20,363 nucleotides of DNA from a virus. Shown here piece after piece: positions 19,963-20,363 of this stretch. The stretch spans positions 1 through 20,363 of the IMG/VR virus record IMGVR_UViG_3300047509_000063. One strand, 5' to 3'. The translations under genes were made by a program, and so were the position numbers. Each line of letters starts with the position of its first letter. Position 1 is the stretch's first letter. The notes beneath the pieces were generated by a model. The model did no database searches. It was not told the DNA's origin and was given only the letters and a program-made list of their open reading frames with translations.

Positions 19963-20363
19963 GCTTTTCCAGAACGACCGCTAGCTTGACCTGATCGATA
20001 CCTAGCTCGGCGGCCATCATGGGCGACACCCGCGCCGGCCAGTTCGTCCAGCCATCCCGGTCTAGCCGGGCCATCTCAAAGACAGCCTTGTGAACTACCG
20101 CGGCGTCAACCAGCGAGGCACTCTCGACCTTGAATTTCAGTTTGGCGAGGCGGCCGAGGTAGGTTTCCTTCAGCGCCTTCGCGGAATTGATATCGAGGAT
20201 GACGCCGTCGATCTCGACCGTGCCAGCATCATCACCATGCAACGGCGCTTGCGCCGTCACCGGCTTTTTCGAACGGTTGCTCCAGATCGCGGCGTCGATA
20301 TTCTTGGCGCGATCCTCGTAAACCTCTGATAACTTTACTTTTCCGTCGTGAGAGCGAACCGCC
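19907..20363 (-). CDS. Terminase small subunit (Nu1-like), C-terminal part, cut by the right edge
   Basis: The frame is open from base 20363 with no stop; a GTG at 20260 is internal, because the 34 codons before it read as sensible protein (KVKLSEVYEDRAKNIDAAIW). About 151 codons are visible. The partial protein has a charged helical segment (KALKETYLGRLAKLKFKVES), a hydrophobic helix, then RLDRDGWTNWPARVSPMMAA and VVLEKHVREHLADQ, a layout I link to Nu1-type small subunits. These bind cos DNA through an N-terminal winged helix and recruit the large subunit with the C-terminus. The winged helix is outside the window. The 56-nt overlap with the large subunit gene resembles lambda. Call rests on position plus this pattern. 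Confidence 0.7.
   Translation of the reverse strand, partial: AVRSHDGKVKLSEVYEDRAKNIDAAIWSNRSKKPVTAQAPLHGDDAGTVEIDGVILDINSAKALKETYLGRLAKLKFKVESASLVDAAVVHKAVFEMARLDRDGWTNWPARVSPMMAAELGIDQVKLAVVLEKHVREHLADQSRSALRLAS

Noticed and set aside
1-20363. tRNA genes, CRISPR arrays, insertion sequences, integrase or att sites
   Set aside because: Read for on both strands; no cloverleaf, spaced direct repeat array, transposase motif or tyrosine/serine recombinase was found.

Overview
The window reads as part of the late, structural operon of a lambda-like siphovirus or an integrated prophage. Codon bias is GC-rich. The flavour of several genes (lambda-type head genes, a DUF6441-type protein, a W/SWG-rich small tail protein, fibres like those of rhizobial prophages) suggests an alphaproteobacterial, perhaps rhizobial, host. 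That host call is inference. I see no integrase, attachment site, lysis gene, host gene, tRNA, IS element or CRISPR array.

Almost everything is on the minus strand and is read from the right edge to the left. Head module (20363-13514): terminase small subunit (cut by the window edge), terminase large subunit, a gpW-like joiner, portal, a ClpP-type maturation protease whose C-terminus looks like a nested scaffold, decoration protein and major capsid protein. Cassette (13514-8450): an unusual chain of genes joined by 1-8 nt overlaps or direct abutment. It encodes a DUF115/MptE-like protein, a GT9-like glycosyltransferase, a 74-aa unknown, a radical SAM/SPASM protein, a GT-A-like glycosyltransferase, an FkbM methyltransferase, a second SAM methyltransferase and two small proteins. 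Fibre and adhesin region (8457-4418): a LamG-like fibre, a glycine-rich protein, a beta-rich WVGGTG protein, a repeat-bearing fibre and two small proteins. Tail module (4421-1): FII-like connector, tail terminator, a newly read 54-aa CxxC/CxxH protein, tail tube, tail chaperone with a probable -1 frameshift, DUF6441-like protein and the N-terminal 462 residues of the tape measure protein. One gene, a ribbon-helix-helix regulator at 2103-2339, lies on the plus strand inside this operon.

The head and tail genes keep lambda order (TerS-TerL-W-B-C/scaffold-D-E ... FII-U-V-G/GT-H), but about 9 kb of sugar-modification and fibre genes sit between the capsid gene and the FII-like gene. My main hypothesis is that this block, co-transcribed with virion genes, decorates virion proteins with a methylated glycan. 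A terminator-like hairpin at the capsid/cassette junction may set how much of it is made. Three coding elements are easy to miss: the tape measure (no stop inside the window), the 54-aa gene at 3485-3649 and the 54-aa gene at 8800-8964.
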